From NCBI RefSeq assembly GCF_039631295.1, contig NZ_JBDIVE010000001.1, positions 682,001 to 746,000 of the forward strand: a stretch of 64,000 nt of DNA. Direction: 5' to 3'. Under the pieces are notes generated by a model that was not told the origin of the DNA, ran no database searches, and saw only the letters and a program-made list of their open reading frames with translations. Position 1 is the stretch's first letter. Each line of letters opens with the position of its first letter. The stretch comes from Viridibacterium sediminicola. Lineage in GTDB: Bacteria; Pseudomonadota; Gammaproteobacteria; Burkholderiales; Rhodocyclaceae. A program made the position numbers and the translations under genes. Of the stretch, positions 50,645 to 60,257 are shown piece after piece.

Positions 50645-50772
50645 CAAAACTCCATCTTCACGCATGTCCAGTCAGCGCATCAGCACTGCGCTGGCGCGCC
50701 AGCCACAGCGTGTGCTGCAGCGGGCGTTCCTGCAAAGCCCGCGCCAGGCGCGGGCCGCTCACAGGCTAGCGA

Positions 50773-51324
50773 TCAGTATTCGCCCTTGTAGAGCAGATCG
50801 CCACGACGGTTTTGCGCCCAAGCGGCTTCGTCATGACCGGTTGCCTTCGGCTTTTCCTTGCCGAGGCTCACCGATTCGATCTGCTCGTCCTTGACACCCA
50901 GCAGGCTCAGCGACTTCTTGATCGCGTCAGCACGCTTCTGGCCCAGTGCGAGGTTGTACTCGCTCGAACCACGTTCGTCGGCGTTACCCTGGATCAGCAG
51001 CTTGGCCGTCGGGTTCGCCTTGAGGAACTTGGAGTGCTGCTCGAGGATCGGGAAGTAGTCGAGCTTGACTTCGAAAGAGTCGTAGTCGAAGAACACTTCA
51101 CGCTTGGAGAGCAGGCTGGCGGGGTTCTTCAGCTGGCTCCAGTCGTAAGGATTGACCTTCGGCGGCGTAACGGGTTTCACAGCCGCTGCCGTGGATGCGG
51201 CCGACGACGAGGACGACGCTGCAGCAACGGGCTGCGTCACCGGCGCAGGCGACTGGGTCGGCGTGCTGCTGCAAGCGGCCACGAGAAGGGCCAACAAAAT
51301 ACTGATAGGCAATGCGGTTTTCAT
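50773..51324 (-). CDS. pal: Peptidoglycan-associated lipoprotein Pal
   Basis: A 183-residue outer-membrane lipoprotein: lipobox LVAAC at about residues 14-18, an Ala/Pro/Ser-rich linker and an OmpA-like peptidoglycan-binding domain with GNADERGSSEYNLALGQKRA. ATG 51324 precedes the signal; a longer open frame upstream has no conserved residues. Confidence 0.96.
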   Translation of the reverse strand: MKTALPISILLALLVAACSSTPTQSPAPVTQPVAAASSSSSAASTAAAVKPVTPPKVNPYDWSQLKNPASLLSKREVFFDYDSFEVKLDYFPILEQHSKFLKANPTAKLLIQGNADERGSSEYNLALGQKRADAIKKSLSLLGVKDEQIESVSLGKEKPKATGHDEAAWAQNRRGDLLYKGEY

Positions 51325-51385
51325 GCTTACTCCCTTGATCAAGGTTATTTTGGCTACTAAAGGCTGAAAATTACTGCAACCACGC

Positions 51386-52657
51386 TCAACCCGAAATCGG
51401 CCCCCACGCCGGCTCACGGATGTCTCCCGAACCTTGCAGGGGTTTGTAACGAATCTTTCCGTCAATCGACACGGCAGACAATACACCACGCCCACCTACT
51501 TCAGTGGCATAGATGATCAAGCGGCCATTCGGCGCAAAACTCGGCGATTCGTCACGTGATGTATCGCTCAGCGCCAGGGTTTGCTGGCTGGCCAGATCCT
51601 GCACGTAGAGCTGGAAGCGCCCAGCATTGCGCGAGATGTACGCCAAGGTCTTGCCATCCGGCGAAATTCGGGGTGAAACATTGTACCCCCCCTGGAAGGT
51701 GATGCGCTGTGCATCACCACCATCGAGCGATACGCGGTAAATCTGCGGGCCGCCGCTGCGGTCCGAAGTGAAGTAGAGCGAACGGCCATCCGGCGAGAAG
51801 CAGGGCTCGGTATCAATCGCCGCGTTCTGCATCAGGCGGCGCACGCCGCTGCCATCGGCATTGATGAGGTAGATCTGCGAGCCGGCATCCTTGGTCAGCA
51901 CCACGGCCAGACGTTTGCCGTCGGGCGACCAGGCCGGCGCGGAGTTGGAGCCCTTGAAATTGGCAACCACCTGACGCTGTCCGGTGGCAATCGTCTGCAC
52001 GTAGATGATCGGCTTCTTCTGCGCGAACGACACATAAGCCAGGCGCTTGCCATCGGGCGACCAAGCCGGCGAGATGATCGGCTCGTCATCGGTGAACGCC
52101 GCCACCGGATTGGCGCCATCGTACTCGGCGATCTGCAGCATGTAGTTGCGGCCAGACTTCTGCACGTAGGCAATCTGCGTCGAGAACACGCCCGGCACGC
52201 CGATCAGCTGTTCGAAAACACGGTCGGCGATCCAGTGTGCTGCACCGCGCCACAGCTCGGCGCGGAAGTTGAGCATGGCGCTCTTCTGCTCGGCTTGCTT
52301 GACGACGTCATAGAGGCGAAACACCGCTTCGGCCGAACCATCGGGCAGTCGCCGCACGCCACCGGCCAACAGCTCGTCGGCCCCGCGACTGCGCCACAGG
52401 CCCCAGTCGGGCGCGGACAGATCGGCCAGCGGCTGGCTGCCGGTCTCGACGAAACGGAACAGGCCGGTACGTTCAAGGTCGGCTCGCACGACGTCGCTGA
52501 GCGGCTTGGGCATGGCGCCTTCGCCAGCGAAACCGGCGATCGCGATCGGGATGCGATTGGCGCCCAGACCGGAGACTTCAACCGTCAGTTCGGCGCGGGC
52601 AAGGGCTGGCGCCAGGGCAAGCGCCGGACCGGCTTGCAGGAAATGTCGTCGTTGCAT
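51386..52657 (-). CDS. tolB: Tol-Pal translocation protein TolB
   Basis: A 423-residue periplasmic protein with an N-terminal domain and a six-bladed beta-propeller with repeated SPAWSPDGKRLAYVS-type blades. The N-terminus MQRRHFLQAGPALALAPALA contains a twin-arginine-like motif, as in many betaproteobacteria. It lies between tolA and pal, as usual. Confidence 0.96.
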   Translation of the reverse strand: MQRRHFLQAGPALALAPALARAELTVEVSGLGANRIPIAIAGFAGEGAMPKPLSDVVRADLERTGLFRFVETGSQPLADLSAPDWGLWRSRGADELLAGGVRRLPDGSAEAVFRLYDVVKQAEQKSAMLNFRAELWRGAAHWIADRVFEQLIGVPGVFSTQIAYVQKSGRNYMLQIAEYDGANPVAAFTDDEPIISPAWSPDGKRLAYVSFAQKKPIIYVQTIATGQRQVVANFKGSNSAPAWSPDGKRLAVVLTKDAGSQIYLINADGSGVRRLMQNAAIDTEPCFSPDGRSLYFTSDRSGGPQIYRVSLDGGDAQRITFQGGYNVSPRISPDGKTLAYISRNAGRFQLYVQDLASQQTLALSDTSRDESPSFAPNGRLIIYATEVGGRGVLSAVSIDGKIRYKPLQGSGDIREPAWGPISG

Positions 52658-52711
52658 GGGCTCGATTATAGGTGCAGATGATTGCCGTTTGATGCGCTTG
52701 ATCAGCTTTGC

Positions 52712-53554
52712 TCAGCCTAGCGGACTAAAAATGAATCTCAAATTGCGTTCGAAAGCATCTGGATTGGGCGGCGGCGGCAAGGGGCTGGACTTGTAGAGCG
52801 CCCGCTCGATGGCCTTGTCCAGCTGCACATTGCCGGTGCTTTTGACAAATCGCACACTGCCCTCTCTGATGCTGCGATCCGGCAAGAGTTCCAGATAAAT
52901 TTCAGCTTTCGGCTTGCCCGTCACGTCAGGCGGGATCGCCGAGGACAGATTGGCCTTGACCACCGCGCTGATGATATCCACCCACTGTGCCTGCGCACTC
53001 TTGATGCCTTCAACGCGCTGCTCGGCCACCACCTGGCTCTTGGCGCTGGCCTGTGCAGCACCGATACGCCGCGTGCGGTCGACGTCGATATTGAGCATTT
53101 CACGCTCGCGTTCGCTCAGGCCGCTGGCGATGCCGGGCATCGGCCGCTGATCGGGGCGCGTCTTGTTGTCGCTGCGCGTCGATGAAGACGATGAATGACG
53201 CGCCGCACTGCTGGCCGCCGAGGACGAAGCCTGGTGCTTCGACGAGGAGCTGTGTGACTTTTGTTTGGCGAGCACGATATCGGGCTTGACCACTGGCGGT
53301 TCCGGTTTTTCGACCGGACGCGGCTGCACCACCGGCTGCGGCGGAGGCGGCGGGGGCGGCAAAACTTCCTGCGGCGGCGGCTGGGTCGCCGTCACCAGCT
53401 CGACCTCGACCGGCTCAGGCGCGCGCCGCTGCCATTGCACGCCATAAAACAGCGCGCCGGCAAGCAGGGCGTGCACAAGAATGGCCAACACCAGGGCGCC
53501 CCACTTGCCGGGTTCTTCCCGCCTCTGGATCGGCACTTGTTCAGTACTGTGCAT
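52712..53554 (-). CDS. tolA: Tol-Pal inner-membrane protein TolA
   Basis: A 280-residue protein with one N-terminal membrane helix (about 19-41), a Pro-rich stretch (PPPPPPPQPV), a Ser-rich and helical region, and the C-terminal TolA/TonB-like domain ending FIFSPLG. It is shorter than enterobacterial TolA because the long helical domain is reduced. Confidence 0.92.
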   Translation of the reverse strand: MHSTEQVPIQRREEPGKWGALVLAILVHALLAGALFYGVQWQRRAPEPVEVELVTATQPPPQEVLPPPPPPPQPVVQPRPVEKPEPPVVKPDIVLAKQKSHSSSSKHQASSSAASSAARHSSSSSTRSDNKTRPDQRPMPGIASGLSEREREMLNIDVDRTRRIGAAQASAKSQVVAEQRVEGIKSAQAQWVDIISAVVKANLSSAIPPDVTGKPKAEIYLELLPDRSIREGSVRFVKSTGNVQLDKAIERALYKSSPLPPPPNPDAFERNLRFIFSPLG

Positions 53555-53559
53555 ACGAC

Positions 53560-53982
53560 TCAGTTGTCCGCCTGACGAACCAGCAAGCCAACCTTGCGGA
53601 TATTGCCGCGCTGCAGGAGATCCATCACCTGCATCACTTCGTCATAACGGATGTTCTTGTTGGCCGCGATCACCACGCCCTGCTCGGGGTTTTGCGCTTG
53701 CGCGTCCTTGAGGCGCTGCACCAGCTCGTCGCGGGGCACCGGCTTGTCGCTGCCGCCATCGGCGGCGTTGCGGTCGCGCAGGGTGATGCTGCTGGCGCTG
53801 CGGATATTGATCTCCAGCGGCGGCACCGCCGCCTGGTTGGCGCGTGCCACGCTGGGCAGATCCACGGTGGCCGTCGGCAACATTGGCGCGGCGACCATGA
53901 AGATGATCAGCAGCACGAGCATCACGTCGATGTAAGGCACGACGTTGATCTGGTTCATGAGGCGGCGCTGACGCATGGGCAT
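53560..53982 (-). CDS. tolR: Tol-Pal protein TolR
   Basis: A 140-residue ExbD/TolR protein with the start MPMRQRRLMNQINVVPYIDVM, where the membrane Asp lies in the single helix that follows. It stabilises the TolQ motor. It is 5 bp upstream of tolA. Confidence 0.96.
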   Translation of the reverse strand: MPMRQRRLMNQINVVPYIDVMLVLLIIFMVAAPMLPTATVDLPSVARANQAAVPPLEINIRSASSITLRDRNAADGGSDKPVPRDELVQRLKDAQAQNPEQGVVIAANKNIRYDEVMQVMDLLQRGNIRKVGLLVRQADN

Positions 53983-54017
53983 TACCTGTCAGAAAAGGGT
54001 CGGAGAAGCGCGGACGA

Positions 54018-54695
54018 TCAGCGGATCTGGCGTTGCAGGATATTGGAGAACTCTTCCATGAAGCTCTCGAAGCGGATCGCCAGGCGGTCCAGATCATGCA
54101 CGTAACGGTTGTAGGCGATCACCGCCGGAATCGCCGCGAAGAGGCCGATCGCCGTCGCCACCAGCGCCTCGGCAATGCCCGGCGCGACGTGGGCCAAGGT
54201 GGCCGTGCCGACATTCGAGAGGCCGCGGAAGGCGTTCATGATGCCCCACACCGTACCGAACAAGCCGACGTAGGGGCTGACCGAACCGACCGTGGCCAGG
54301 AAGGCCAGATGCGCTTCCAGATCATCGATCTCGCGCTGGTGCGTGGCGCGCATGGCACGCCTTGCGCCATTGATGATGTCGGCCGCTTCCAGCGAGCTCT
54401 GGCCGCGCAGCTTGGCAAACTCGCGGAAGCCCGACTCGAAGATGCGCGCCAGCGGACCACTGGCTTCGCGATTGGCGCTGGCATTGCGGTACAGGGTGGA
54501 CAGATCACCGCCTGCCCAGAATTCGTGTTCAAAACTGCTCGTTGCCGTACGTGCGGCGCGGATCGCGAAGCCTTTGCGGAAAATCCAGTACCAGGAGGAA
54601 CAGGACACGGCGACTAACAAGGCAAGCACGCACTTGACCACCAGACTGGCCTGGATGACCAGGCTCAGGATGGACAGATCTTCGGTAAGGTTCAT
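54018..54695 (-). CDS. tolQ: Tol-Pal protein TolQ
   Basis: A 225-residue MotA/TolQ/ExbB channel protein with three membrane segments and the conserved ATVGSVSPYVGLFGTVWGIM and APGIAEALVATAIGLFAAIPAV blocks. It overlaps ybgC by 4 bp. Confidence 0.97.
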   Translation of the reverse strand: MNLTEDLSILSLVIQASLVVKCVLALLVAVSCSSWYWIFRKGFAIRAARTATSSFEHEFWAGGDLSTLYRNASANREASGPLARIFESGFREFAKLRGQSSLEAADIINGARRAMRATHQREIDDLEAHLAFLATVGSVSPYVGLFGTVWGIMNAFRGLSNVGTATLAHVAPGIAEALVATAIGLFAAIPAVIAYNRYVHDLDRLAIRFESFMEEFSNILQRQIR

Positions 54696-55117
54696 GCAAT
54701 GGTTTCCAGAAGGGCTCTTACATTCTCAGGCAGGCGCACGGCACGGCGTGCAGCCCAATCCACACAGGCGATTGTCACATTCGAGACAAACATGCGCTCA
54801 TCGCCACGCCAGACACTCTGCTCGAAGACGATGCGTGCCTGGCCAAGCTGCGCCACGCAGCTACGGACCTCCAGCGCATCGTCGAGTTCCGCACCGCGCA
54901 AATAATCGGCCGTCAGCTTGCTCACAACGAAGACCAGACCCTGCTCGGCACGCAAATTGCGTTGATCGAGGCCGAGCGCGCGCAACCATTCGGTCCGCGC
55001 CCGCTCGCAATATTTAAGGTAGTTGGCGTGGTACACGACACCTGCGGCGTCCGTGTCCTCATAGTAAACCCTAAGGGGCCAACGGAAGACGTGGTCGGGT
55101 ATATGGGCGCTTTGCAT
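54692..55117 (-). CDS. ybgC: Tol-Pal-associated acyl-CoA thioesterase YbgC
   Basis: A 141-residue hotdog-fold thioesterase with the active Asp in YYEDTDAAGVVYHANYLKY. ATG 55117 was chosen because the family starts there; the open frame continues upstream without conservation. It is first in the cluster. The gap to the divergent dksA (155 bp) should hold both promoters. Confidence 0.94.
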   Translation of the reverse strand: MQSAHIPDHVFRWPLRVYYEDTDAAGVVYHANYLKYCERARTEWLRALGLDQRNLRAEQGLVFVVSKLTADYLRGAELDDALEVRSCVAQLGQARIVFEQSVWRGDERMFVSNVTIACVDWAARRAVRLPENVRALLETIA

Positions 55118-55272
55118 GAAAGTATTGTACCCTCGCAGCCCTTGCTCCCGTTCCTGTGCGCAATGATTGCACCGCGAGCACAACCGATCAGGTTGTTCCG
55201 GTACTGTCAAACGCTTTAGGACTGGTGCAGAATGCCGCAATTTGTGTTCGACCTAGATATAGGGGGATATCC

Positions 55273-55680
55273 ATGGCGCTGACCGAAGCCAAGCTGCTGG
55301 CGATGCCCGAGTCGGAGTACATGAACGACAAGCAGCTCGAGTTCTTCAAAGAACGCTTGATCGCCATGCGCAACGAGTTGCAGCTCAAAGTGGACGAGAC
55401 AGTGGAACACATGCGCGAACAGGAAACTGTCGCCGATCCCGCTGACCGTGCCACCGTTGAAGAAGAGCATGCACTCGAACTGCGTACGCGCGACCGCGAG
55501 CGCAAGCTGCTCAAGAAAATCGATCAGGCACTCGAGCGCATCGCGCGTGAAGACTACGGCTATTGCGAAGAAACCGGGGAACCGATCGGCCTGGCACGCC
55601 TGCTGGCGCGTCCGACCGCAACGCTGTCCGTTGAAGCGCAAACCCGCCGTGAGCGCATGCAGAAAATGTACGCCGACTGA
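55273..55680 (+). CDS. dksA: RNA polymerase-binding transcription factor DksA
   Basis: A 135-residue coiled-coil factor acting with ppGpp at the secondary channel. The tip residues DPADRATVEEEH follow the DksA pattern. The zinc-finger region reads YCEETGEPIG...RPTATLSVEAQ, so only one of four Cys remains; this is usual for the beta/alphaproteobacterial form and not a defect. ATG 55273 follows GGGGG. Confidence 0.96.
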   Translation: MALTEAKLLAMPESEYMNDKQLEFFKERLIAMRNELQLKVDETVEHMREQETVADPADRATVEEEHALELRTRDRERKLLKKIDQALERIAREDYGYCEETGEPIGLARLLARPTATLSVEAQTRRERMQKMYAD

Positions 55681-55777
55681 GCCTGACGAGGCTCCATTCG
55701 GCACCGAATCATCATCAGAGGGCACGACTGCTGGCCAGTACGTGCCCCGTAATCGTTGCTCAGCGCACTGACCAGCC

Positions 55778-56938
55778 ATGGCGATGTCTCTTTTTGGCAA
55801 GAAGCCCAGCGACAAGGGTCCGGCCACCACGACAAGGCCGGGGAAGAGTCGCGAGCGCAGCGAGACAACCACCAGCCTGGATCTGACCCAGCTCGGAGAC
55901 GGCCGCGCGCTGGCTGCCGCAGCCGGCAAGATCCTGGTCTCGGAAGGTTCGCTGGAAGAACATGCGGCGGTCGAAGAGGCCGCCATCCTCTACGCCAACT
56001 CCAACAACGACGGCGCACGCAGCGTGCTCGAAGCGGCCATCGATGGCACCGCCAGCAAGCACAGCTCGCATGAGCTGTGGGCCATGCTGTTCGATCTCTA
56101 CCGCATCACCGGCCAGCGCGCCGCCTTCGACGCGCGCTCGGAAATCTTCAGCCAGACCTTCGAAGTGTCGCCACCGCGCTGGGACGAATCCGCGCCTCCG
56201 CCACCCGCCGCCCCTGCCCGCCCCAATGCACCGGCGGTCAATCTCTCCGGCAATCTGTCGGGCAATGCGCGCACGCAATTCGAGCAGTTGGTGCGCATCG
56301 GCCAGAAGATGGGCAAGCTACGCATCGACCTGAGCCGCCTGCGCGGTATCGATGATGCCGGCTGCCTGCTGCTCAACGACACCCTGGCAGCCCTGCGCCG
56401 CGCCCGGGTCGAGGTATTCCTGGTCAATGCCCGCCACGCACTGAGCCTGGTTGAGCCCAAACTCAAGATCGGTGAAAAGCAGTCGCAGGCGGCTTGGCTG
56501 CTGGCGCTAGCACTGATCCAGCAAAGCGCGGATGCCGAGCACTTCGATGCCGTGGCGCTCGATTACGCGATCACCTTTGAAGAATCGCCGCCGGCCTACG
56601 AGGCGCCGCCCGCCGCGCCCGAAGTGGTCGAGCTGCCGCCGGTGGCGGCCGTCAGCGACCAGCCCGAGCGCTTCGCGATGAATGGCGATGTCACCGGCAA
56701 TCAGCCCGAAGTGCTGCGCCAGCTGGCGGTGTATGCCTCGCAGCGCTCACGCGTGGAGATCGACGCCAGCGGCCTCAAGCGCATCGAATTCGTCAGCGCT
56801 GGCGCGCTGTTCAACCAGCTTGCGCAGTTGCAAAACCAGGGCAAGCTGAGCCTGATCTACCGCCCCAACGCCCTGGTCGCCGCGCTGATGCGCGTGATGG
56901 GTATCGACCAGGTCGCCACCATCGAGCGCCAGCCCTGA
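55778..56938 (+). CDS. STAS-domain-like protein
   Basis: A 386-residue protein with two anti-sigma-antagonist-like segments: KLRIDLSRLRGIDDAGCLLLND (about 180-200) and RVEIDASGLKRIEFVSAGALF (about 325-345). A Pro/Ala-rich linker lies between about 130 and 150 and another near 270-290. The phosphorylatable Ser/Thr of classic STAS proteins is not clear. It ends 1 bp before the convergent methyltransferase stop. Confidence 0.75.
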   Translation: MAMSLFGKKPSDKGPATTTRPGKSRERSETTTSLDLTQLGDGRALAAAAGKILVSEGSLEEHAAVEEAAILYANSNNDGARSVLEAAIDGTASKHSSHELWAMLFDLYRITGQRAAFDARSEIFSQTFEVSPPRWDESAPPPPAAPARPNAPAVNLSGNLSGNARTQFEQLVRIGQKMGKLRIDLSRLRGIDDAGCLLLNDTLAALRRARVEVFLVNARHALSLVEPKLKIGEKQSQAAWLLALALIQQSADAEHFDAVALDYAITFEESPPAYEAPPAAPEVVELPPVAAVSDQPERFAMNGDVTGNQPEVLRQLAVYASQRSRVEIDASGLKRIEFVSAGALFNQLAQLQNQGKLSLIYRPNALVAALMRVMGIDQVATIERQP

Positions 56939-58153
56939 TCAGCCGGCCAGCACTTGCTGGCCGAAAGCGGCGGGCAGCAGACAGCTCTCCAGCGCGCGCT
57001 GGCTGAACAGGAAGCGACCGTCGCAGACAAAACCCAGCTCATTCCAATCGACCGCGTTCAGCGCACTCACCGCACGCGCGATGTCGATCTGCGGATTGCG
57101 CGGAAAAATCGCCAGCACCGAGCCGTCGTAATCCCGGCAGGGATGGGTGAAGAAGGGCTCGGCGCGGCGCGTCTTGCAATTGACGTAGATGCGCGGCGCC
57201 TCGGATTTGTGATGCTCGCGCCCCCAGTGCCACCAGTTGCGCTCGTCAAACCGGCGGATACGGCGCGCCAGCAAGGCGTCTTTGTGTTGTTCCAGATGCG
57301 GATGCTGCACACCAAACAGCATGCGCCGCGTCTGCCCGTCATCACGCGTGGTCGAGCAGACGAATTCGGCATTGCCCTCAGGATGGGTGAACACGCTATC
57401 GAGCCCCGACACCGCACCAACCTTGACCGTGAACAGCGAGGCAAAGGGCAGGCTGTAATCGCCGGCGAGGAACACCAGCTGGCCGTTGTGGCAGTCGAAG
57501 CGGCGGCCGTCGTGCATGCGCCGGTCCATGCGGCCGAGTTCGAAGCGGAAGATCGCGCAATTGGGCACCGCACCATCGAAGATGCGCGCATCGCCCAAGT
57601 CGATGAAATCAGTGATCGTGCCCTGCTCGAACAGCCACTGGTTGAGCTTGCGCGCCGCCGTGGCCTTGATGAAGTCGCGCGGCACGATGAAGATCAGCTC
57701 GCCGCCCGGCGCCAGATGGCGAATGCATTTCTCGATGAAGAACAGGCACAGATTGCTGCGCGCATCGAAGTGACGCATATCGAGCTTGGCGCGCGTGGGC
57801 TCGGGGATGTCCTGAAAGCGCACATAGGGCGGATTGCCGATGATGCTGTCAAAGCGCGCCTCTTCGAGCGGGAAGTCGAAGAAGTCCATGACTTGCGCAA
57901 AATCCGGCGCCACGCGGGCGTCATACTCGATGGCAACACAGCCGGGCAGCTGGCGCGCAAATGCGCCATCGCCGCAGGAAGGTTCCAGCACGCTGCCCTG
58001 ATTGCGACGCAAGGCCAGCATCTGCGCCACCACGGCGGGCGGGGTGAACACCTGGCCAAGCTGGACGACATCGAGCAGCGGACGGCTCGCTGCATCCAGC
58101 CGCACCGGCGGCGGCACGGGCGCAGCGGCAGAGACAGCGGCCGGGCTAAGCAT
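56939..58153 (-). CDS. N6-adenine-specific DNA methyltransferase-like protein
   Basis: A 404-residue SAM-dependent methyltransferase with motif I VLEPSCGDGAFARQL and catalytic motif IV NPPYVRF; the C-terminal half (about 230-400) resembles a target-recognition region. It is of the type used by Eco57I/TaqI-like systems, but no restriction gene is adjacent. ATG 58153 overlaps the S4 protein by 8 bp. A longer open frame to 58426 is the shadow of the S4 gene. Confidence 0.85.
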   Translation of the reverse strand: MLSPAAVSAAAPVPPPVRLDAASRPLLDVVQLGQVFTPPAVVAQMLALRRNQGSVLEPSCGDGAFARQLPGCVAIEYDARVAPDFAQVMDFFDFPLEEARFDSIIGNPPYVRFQDIPEPTRAKLDMRHFDARSNLCLFFIEKCIRHLAPGGELIFIVPRDFIKATAARKLNQWLFEQGTITDFIDLGDARIFDGAVPNCAIFRFELGRMDRRMHDGRRFDCHNGQLVFLAGDYSLPFASLFTVKVGAVSGLDSVFTHPEGNAEFVCSTTRDDGQTRRMLFGVQHPHLEQHKDALLARRIRRFDERNWWHWGREHHKSEAPRIYVNCKTRRAEPFFTHPCRDYDGSVLAIFPRNPQIDIARAVSALNAVDWNELGFVCDGRFLFSQRALESCLLPAAFGQQVLAG

Positions 58154-58373
58154 CCGCCGCGTCACCCACAATGCGAATGGTTTCGTCCAGCACCTCCACC
58201 ACGCTGCCGGCGCGCAGCTTGCGCGTCTTGCGGGTTTCGAGCGCGCCGTCGACGCGGACCATGCCATCGGCGACCATGGCTTTGGCGGCACCGCCCGAGT
58301 GGGCAATCGAGAGCAGCTTGAGCAGCTTGTCCAGCTCGATGTATTCGCTATTGAGGGTGAAGGTGTGGTGCAT
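58146..58373 (-). CDS. S4-domain RNA-binding protein (RlbA-like)
   Basis: A 75-residue protein that is almost entirely an S4 domain (YIELDKLLKLLSIAHSGGAAK, VRVDGALETRKTRKLRAG). Free S4 proteins of this size (YbcJ/RlbA-like) bind RNA and may help ribosome recycling. It precedes the methyltransferase with an 8-bp overlap. Confidence 0.85.
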   Translation of the reverse strand: MHHTFTLNSEYIELDKLLKLLSIAHSGGAAKAMVADGMVRVDGALETRKTRKLRAGSVVEVLDETIRIVGDAADA

Positions 58374-58472
58374 GGTGTGCGGAATGAGCGGGCGCTGTGG
58401 CATTGTGGCGGGCGCGACCGACGCACCGCCTGCGCGGATTATCGCATCTCGCCGTCCTCACGGAGAACACGC

Positions 58473-60257
58473 ATGCTCAGCCAGACCGCAATCTTCCTCG
58501 CCGCCGCCGTCCTGATGGTGCCCTTGTCGCGCAAGCTGGGGTTGGGCGCCATTCTCGGCTATCTGGCGGCGGGCGTGCTGATCGGCCCCTGGGGCTTGGG
58601 CCTGATCGATGATGTGGAAGCCATCCTGCATTTTTCCGAGTTCGGCGTGGTGCTGTTCCTGTTCCTCATCGGCCTCGAATTGCAGCCCTCGCGCCTGTGG
58701 GTGCTGCGGCGGCAGATTTTCGGTCTGGGCGGCGCCCAGGTGCTGCTCTCGGCGCTGGCGCTGGGCGGCGTGGCGAGCTTCCTCGGACTGGGCTGGCGCG
58801 CTGCGGCCCTGGTCGGTTTGTCGCTGGCGATGTCCTCGACGGCGCTGGTGCTGCAATCGCTGGCCGAAAAGAACGAACTGAGCGCGCGCCACGGGCGCAG
58901 CGCCTTTGCGATCCTGTTGTTTCAGGATCTGGCGGTGATTCCCATCCTCGCCGTGCTGCCCCTGCTCGCCGGGAGCGGCGGCGTCGATCTGGACTGGCGC
59001 GATCTGGCCAAGGCCGTCCTCGTCATCGCCGCAGTGGTGCTGGGCGGCCGCCTGCTGTTGCGCCACGTGTTCAGCTGGATCGCCACCCTGGGCAGCCGCG
59101 AAACCTTCACTGCGGCGGCCTTGCTGGTGGTCATCGGCACCACCTTGCTGATGGAATTTGCCGGCCTCACCGCCTCGCTCGGCGCCTTCCTGGCCGGCAT
59201 GCTGCTCGCCGATTCGGACTACCGCCACGAGCTTGAAGCCGACATCGAGCCCTTCAAGGGCCTGCTGCTGGGCCTGTTCTTCATCGCCGTCGGCATGAGC
59301 GCCAAGCTGGGCCTGCTGCGCGATCATGCCTTGCCGCTATGCGGCCTGGTCGCCGCGCTGATCGTGCTCAAATTCTTCGTGCTGGCGCTGATCGGCCGCC
59401 TCAGCGATTGCTCCTACCGCAGCACGCGCAAGCTGGCGATTGCCCTGGCGCAGGGCGGCGAATTCGCCTTCGTGCTGTTCCAGCTCGGCCGCCAGCATCA
59501 GCTTTTGAGCAGCGATCAGGCCGACTGGCTGGTGGTGCTGGTCAGTGTGTCGATGCTCTGCGCGCCGCTGCTGTTCCTGCTCGAATCGCGCCTGCTCTCG
59601 CCCTGGCTGGACAAGAACGACGACGCGCGCCCCTTCGACACCATCGAAGAGCACGGCCGCCCGGTGCTGATTGCCGGCTTCGGCCGCGTCGGGCAAATCG
59701 TGGCGCGCCTGCTGGCGCTGAAGAAAATCCCCTTCACCGTGCTCGACGCCAGCGCCAGCCAGATCGACTACGTCCGCCAGTTCGGCGCCCAGGCCTATTA
59801 CGGCGATGCCTCGCGCCACGATGTGCTGGAGGCGGCCGGCATCGCCGAGGCGCGGCTCTTCGTGCTGGCCATCGACGATGTCGAAGCCTCGCTGAAAACC
59901 GCTGCACTGGTGCGCCGCCACTACCCGCAACTGCCGATCTACGCCCGCGCCCGCAACCGCTTCCACGCCTACAAGCTACTGGACCTGCAGGTCGAGCTGC
60001 TGGTGCGCGAAACCTGGCACAGCAGCCTCGAACTGGCCGGCGAGGTGCTGCGCGCCATGGCGCTGCCCGAGGCCGACATCAAGCAGGCGCTGCAGCGCTT
60101 CCGCGAAGCCGACGAAGCCTCATTGCTGCGCCAGCACGCGGTGTATCAGGATGAAGCGGCCCTGGTGCAAAGCGTCAAACAATCGGCCGCCGAGCTGCGC
60201 GCGCTGTTTGAGGAAGATGCTGCACAAGCGCGCCGCGAACCCAGCACCTCTAACTGA
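58473..60257 (+). CDS. Kef-type potassium/proton antiporter with RCK domain
   Basis: A 594-residue CPA2 transporter. About 12 membrane segments (1-380) with FLIGLELQPSRLW and ILLFQDLAVIP, then a TrkA-N/RCK domain with the Rossmann motif AGFGRVGQIVA near 410. It is like KefB/KefC and should respond to ligand or NAD(H) binding. No KefF/KefG partner is adjacent. It converges on the HAD gene with an 8-bp overlap. Confidence 0.93.
   Translation: MLSQTAIFLAAAVLMVPLSRKLGLGAILGYLAAGVLIGPWGLGLIDDVEAILHFSEFGVVLFLFLIGLELQPSRLWVLRRQIFGLGGAQVLLSALALGGVASFLGLGWRAAALVGLSLAMSSTALVLQSLAEKNELSARHGRSAFAILLFQDLAVIPILAVLPLLAGSGGVDLDWRDLAKAVLVIAAVVLGGRLLLRHVFSWIATLGSRETFTAAALLVVIGTTLLMEFAGLTASLGAFLAGMLLADSDYRHELEADIEPFKGLLLGLFFIAVGMSAKLGLLRDHALPLCGLVAALIVLKFFVLALIGRLSDCSYRSTRKLAIALAQGGEFAFVLFQLGRQHQLLSSDQADWLVVLVSVSMLCAPLLFLLESRLLSPWLDKNDDARPFDTIEEHGRPVLIAGFGRVGQIVARLLALKKIPFTVLDASASQIDYVRQFGAQAYYGDASRHDVLEAAGIAEARLFVLAIDDVEASLKTAALVRRHYPQLPIYARARNRFHAYKLLDLQVELLVRETWHSSLELAGEVLRAMALPEADIKQALQRFREADEASLLRQHAVYQDEAALVQSVKQSAAELRALFEEDAAQARREPSTSN

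Noticed and set aside
55273..55680. DksA with a broken zinc finger as a novelty
   Set aside because: Loss of three of the four cysteines with CEETGEPIG is the normal state in many beta- and alphaproteobacterial DksA proteins.
58154..58426. N-terminal extension of the adenine methyltransferase
   Set aside because: This part is the S4 gene read in another frame; the Ser/Arg/Pro-rich translation is typical of a shadow, and ATG 58153 gives the normal start.
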